A stretch of DNA of 17,375 nt. It comes from Entamoeba histolytica HM-1:IMSS. Taxonomy: Eukaryota; Evosea; Mastigamoebida; Endamoebidae. A program made the position numbers and the translations under genes. The notes beneath the pieces are model-generated. The model was not told the origin of the DNA. It worked only from the letters and a program-made list of their open reading frames with translations, and searched no databases. Location of the stretch: assembly GCF_000208925.1 (NCBI RefSeq), contig NW_001914993.1, positions 8,412 to 25,786 on the forward strand, written 5' to 3'. Position 1 is the first letter of the stretch; every line of letters starts with the position of its first letter. Below are positions 16,318 to 17,375 of this stretch, one piece after another.

Positions 16318-16920
16318 TCATTCATATATTAAACAACACCCTTTCTCCTTTTTAGGTTTTTCTATTGTCCAGATTTCTTCTTCTGTAGAATATTTATATT
16401 CAACTACATTTCTTGTTATTATATCAAAGATTTGATTAATGTTTTCATTTGTTTTAGCACTGCATTCAAGAAATGCACATTTGACACTATTTGCATATTC
16501 TATACCGTCTTCTTTCGTTACCTGTCTTTCATTTTCTAAGTCACATTTATTTCCAACTATAATAATTGGAATTACTTCATTCTCATCTTTGTCTTTAACT
16601 CGATAAATTTCTTTATAAATTCCTTTCATTTCTTCAAATGACGTAAGTGATGTAATAGAATATATTATTATAAATCCATCTCCTGTTCTTATATTGAACG
16701 CTCTTCATGAATCATAACTAGTTGTGTCTACAATGTCAAATATTTGTAATTTTATTGTCTCATCTTCTATCTGAAGTTCTTTTGTAAAAGTATCATCTAA
16801 AGTGGGTTCATATCTTTCAACAAATTTGTCTAAGACAAATCTAAGTATAATAGATGATCTACCTACTTCAAAATAACTTCCAAAAACAACCAGTTTACAG
16901 GTTTGTTGGTTCAAGGACAT
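16318..16920 (-). pseudogene. Ras-family gene with in-frame TGA (copy B)
   Basis: The frame runs 201 codons from the ATG at 16920 to the final stop at 16318-16320 but is interrupted by TGA at codon 72 (16705-16707), in the switch II region. The position aligns with Leu71 of copy A. Frames on both sides are in phase, so this is a single nonsense change. The N-terminal part keeps only a poor P-loop: G14-x5-G20-R21-S22 has an extra residue and Arg in place of the catalytic Lys. G3 reads DIVD instead of DTAGQ. Switch I YEPT keeps its Thr. The part after codon 93 keeps NKCD and ECSAK and is nearly identical to copy A. It ends CCLIYE, so the prenylation box is no longer terminal. These lesions together suggest a pseudogene. 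A Met at 16629 could start a fragment without a P-loop. Confidence 0.87.
16330..16641 (-). repeat. Near-identical tract shared with Ras copy A (copy B side)
   Basis: This is the partner of 13671-13982. By my reading, four of the five differences change the amino acid (Ile/Thr, Pro/Ala, Asp/Asn and Glu/Lys, copy A/copy B) and one is silent. Confidence 0.9.
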
Positions 16921-17129
16921 TCAAAGTTTCTTTAATAATTAATTTTTTAGTATTTTAATTTTAAAAAAAAGATGAAGTATAAAACGAATATTTATGTTAT
17001 TGACTTCACTTAATCAAAAAAAAAAAGAAGTTCAAATATTCTGCAATAATTAATGAAACATTTCACGTTTTATTTTCTTCCTTTTCTTGTCAATAAAATA
17101 TAAATGAAAAAGTAAACGAAAAAGAAAAT

Positions 17130-17375
17130 TCATTTCATATTCAAGAAGTGACTCTCAGCTTCTTTCTTTTTATCTCTTATAAATAACACTAACATTATGA
17201 TACCTAAAATGATTAATGCAATAGTCATACTAATAGCAATCCAGAACATTAAATTTAAGTCTAAGAAATACAATTCTATTGACCATTTTGATGATTTTAG
17301 TGGTGGATGTGGAATAACTACTAATTGAGAATTTGGAATAATGGATTGGAATTGTTGATGAATGACAGACACGTT
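17130..17375 (-). CDS. C-terminal end of a single-pass membrane protein (partial)
   Basis: The gene runs off the right edge of the window, and only its last 81 codons are visible. The frame is open through the edge, and there is no ATG at the edge (the codon at 17370-17372 is GTG). After a short polar region there is one strong hydrophobic helix of about 23-25 residues (FWIAISMTIALIILGIIMLV and onward). A 15-residue basic tail RDKKKEAESHFLNMK ends the protein. The shape suits a type I surface or vesicle receptor with a short cytosolic tail, but I see no tail sorting motif that identifies the family. The stop is TGA at 17130-17132. Confidence 0.65.
   Translation of the reverse strand, partial: NVSVIHQQFQSIIPNSQLVVIPHPPLKSSKWSIELYFLDLNLMFWIAISMTIALIILGIIMLVLFIRDKKKEAESHFLNMK

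Noticed and set aside
16640..16760. An intron that would remove the TGA in Ras copy B
   Set aside because: No GTTTGT donor is present, and both flanks align residue by residue with copy A across the stop.
17130..17372. A complete 80-residue protein starting at 17372
   Set aside because: The apparent first codon is GTG, and the frame is still open at the window edge, so it is a C-terminal fragment.
1..17375. tRNA, rRNA, CRISPR arrays or bacterial operons
   Set aside because: I found no cloverleaf, rRNA-like or regularly spaced repeat sequence, and the gene content and intron signals are eukaryotic.

Overview
The window looks like nuclear DNA of an Entamoeba species, most likely from the E. 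histolytica / E. dispar / E. nuttalli group. This rests on very AT-rich spacers, compact and mostly intronless genes, short 5' leaders with Entamoeba-like promoter words, a 74-nt intron bounded by GTTTGT...TAG, and typical eukaryotic products: an AP-1/2 beta adaptin, a DRG GTPase, an ATG4 protease, an eIF3h-like MPN protein, a ZFPL1-like Golgi RING protein and Ras-type GTPases. The species cannot be fixed by reading alone.

Layout. Positions 1-2041 are a gene-free, extremely AT-rich spacer holding two diverged copies of a T-rich repeat. Next come beta adaptin (+, 2042-4666) and a convergent DRG GTPase (-, 4719-5816). A GH25 lysozyme gene (-, 6076-6717) follows, broken by one in-frame TAG. After a spacer of about 1 kb lie a small SANT/trihelix-like protein (+, 7700-8230) and an unassigned Cys-containing protein (-, 8391-9704, with its start corrected to an ATG). 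ATG4 (+, 9858-10909) is in two exons. An LRR-type protein (+, 11126-12613) is followed by another empty spacer of about 1 kb. The right end is all on the minus strand: divergent Ras copy A (13665-14258), eIF3h-like (14599-15060), ZFPL1-like (15201-15983), broken Ras copy B (16318-16920) and the C-terminal end of a single-pass membrane protein (17130 to the edge).

The neighbours are not an operon, and most are unrelated housekeeping genes. Several belong to endomembrane biology (adaptin, ZFPL1-like, ATG4, lysozyme), but I read this as chance adjacency. The most unusual part is the Ras pair. Two paralogs with very different N-terminal halves share a 312-bp tract with only 5 mismatches that begins and ends abruptly, as expected from gene conversion or a recent partial duplication. 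Copy A is open but lacks several canonical Ras switch residues. Copy B has a nonsense codon, an altered P-loop and no terminal CAAX box. I found no clear sign of an entirely new multi-gene system.
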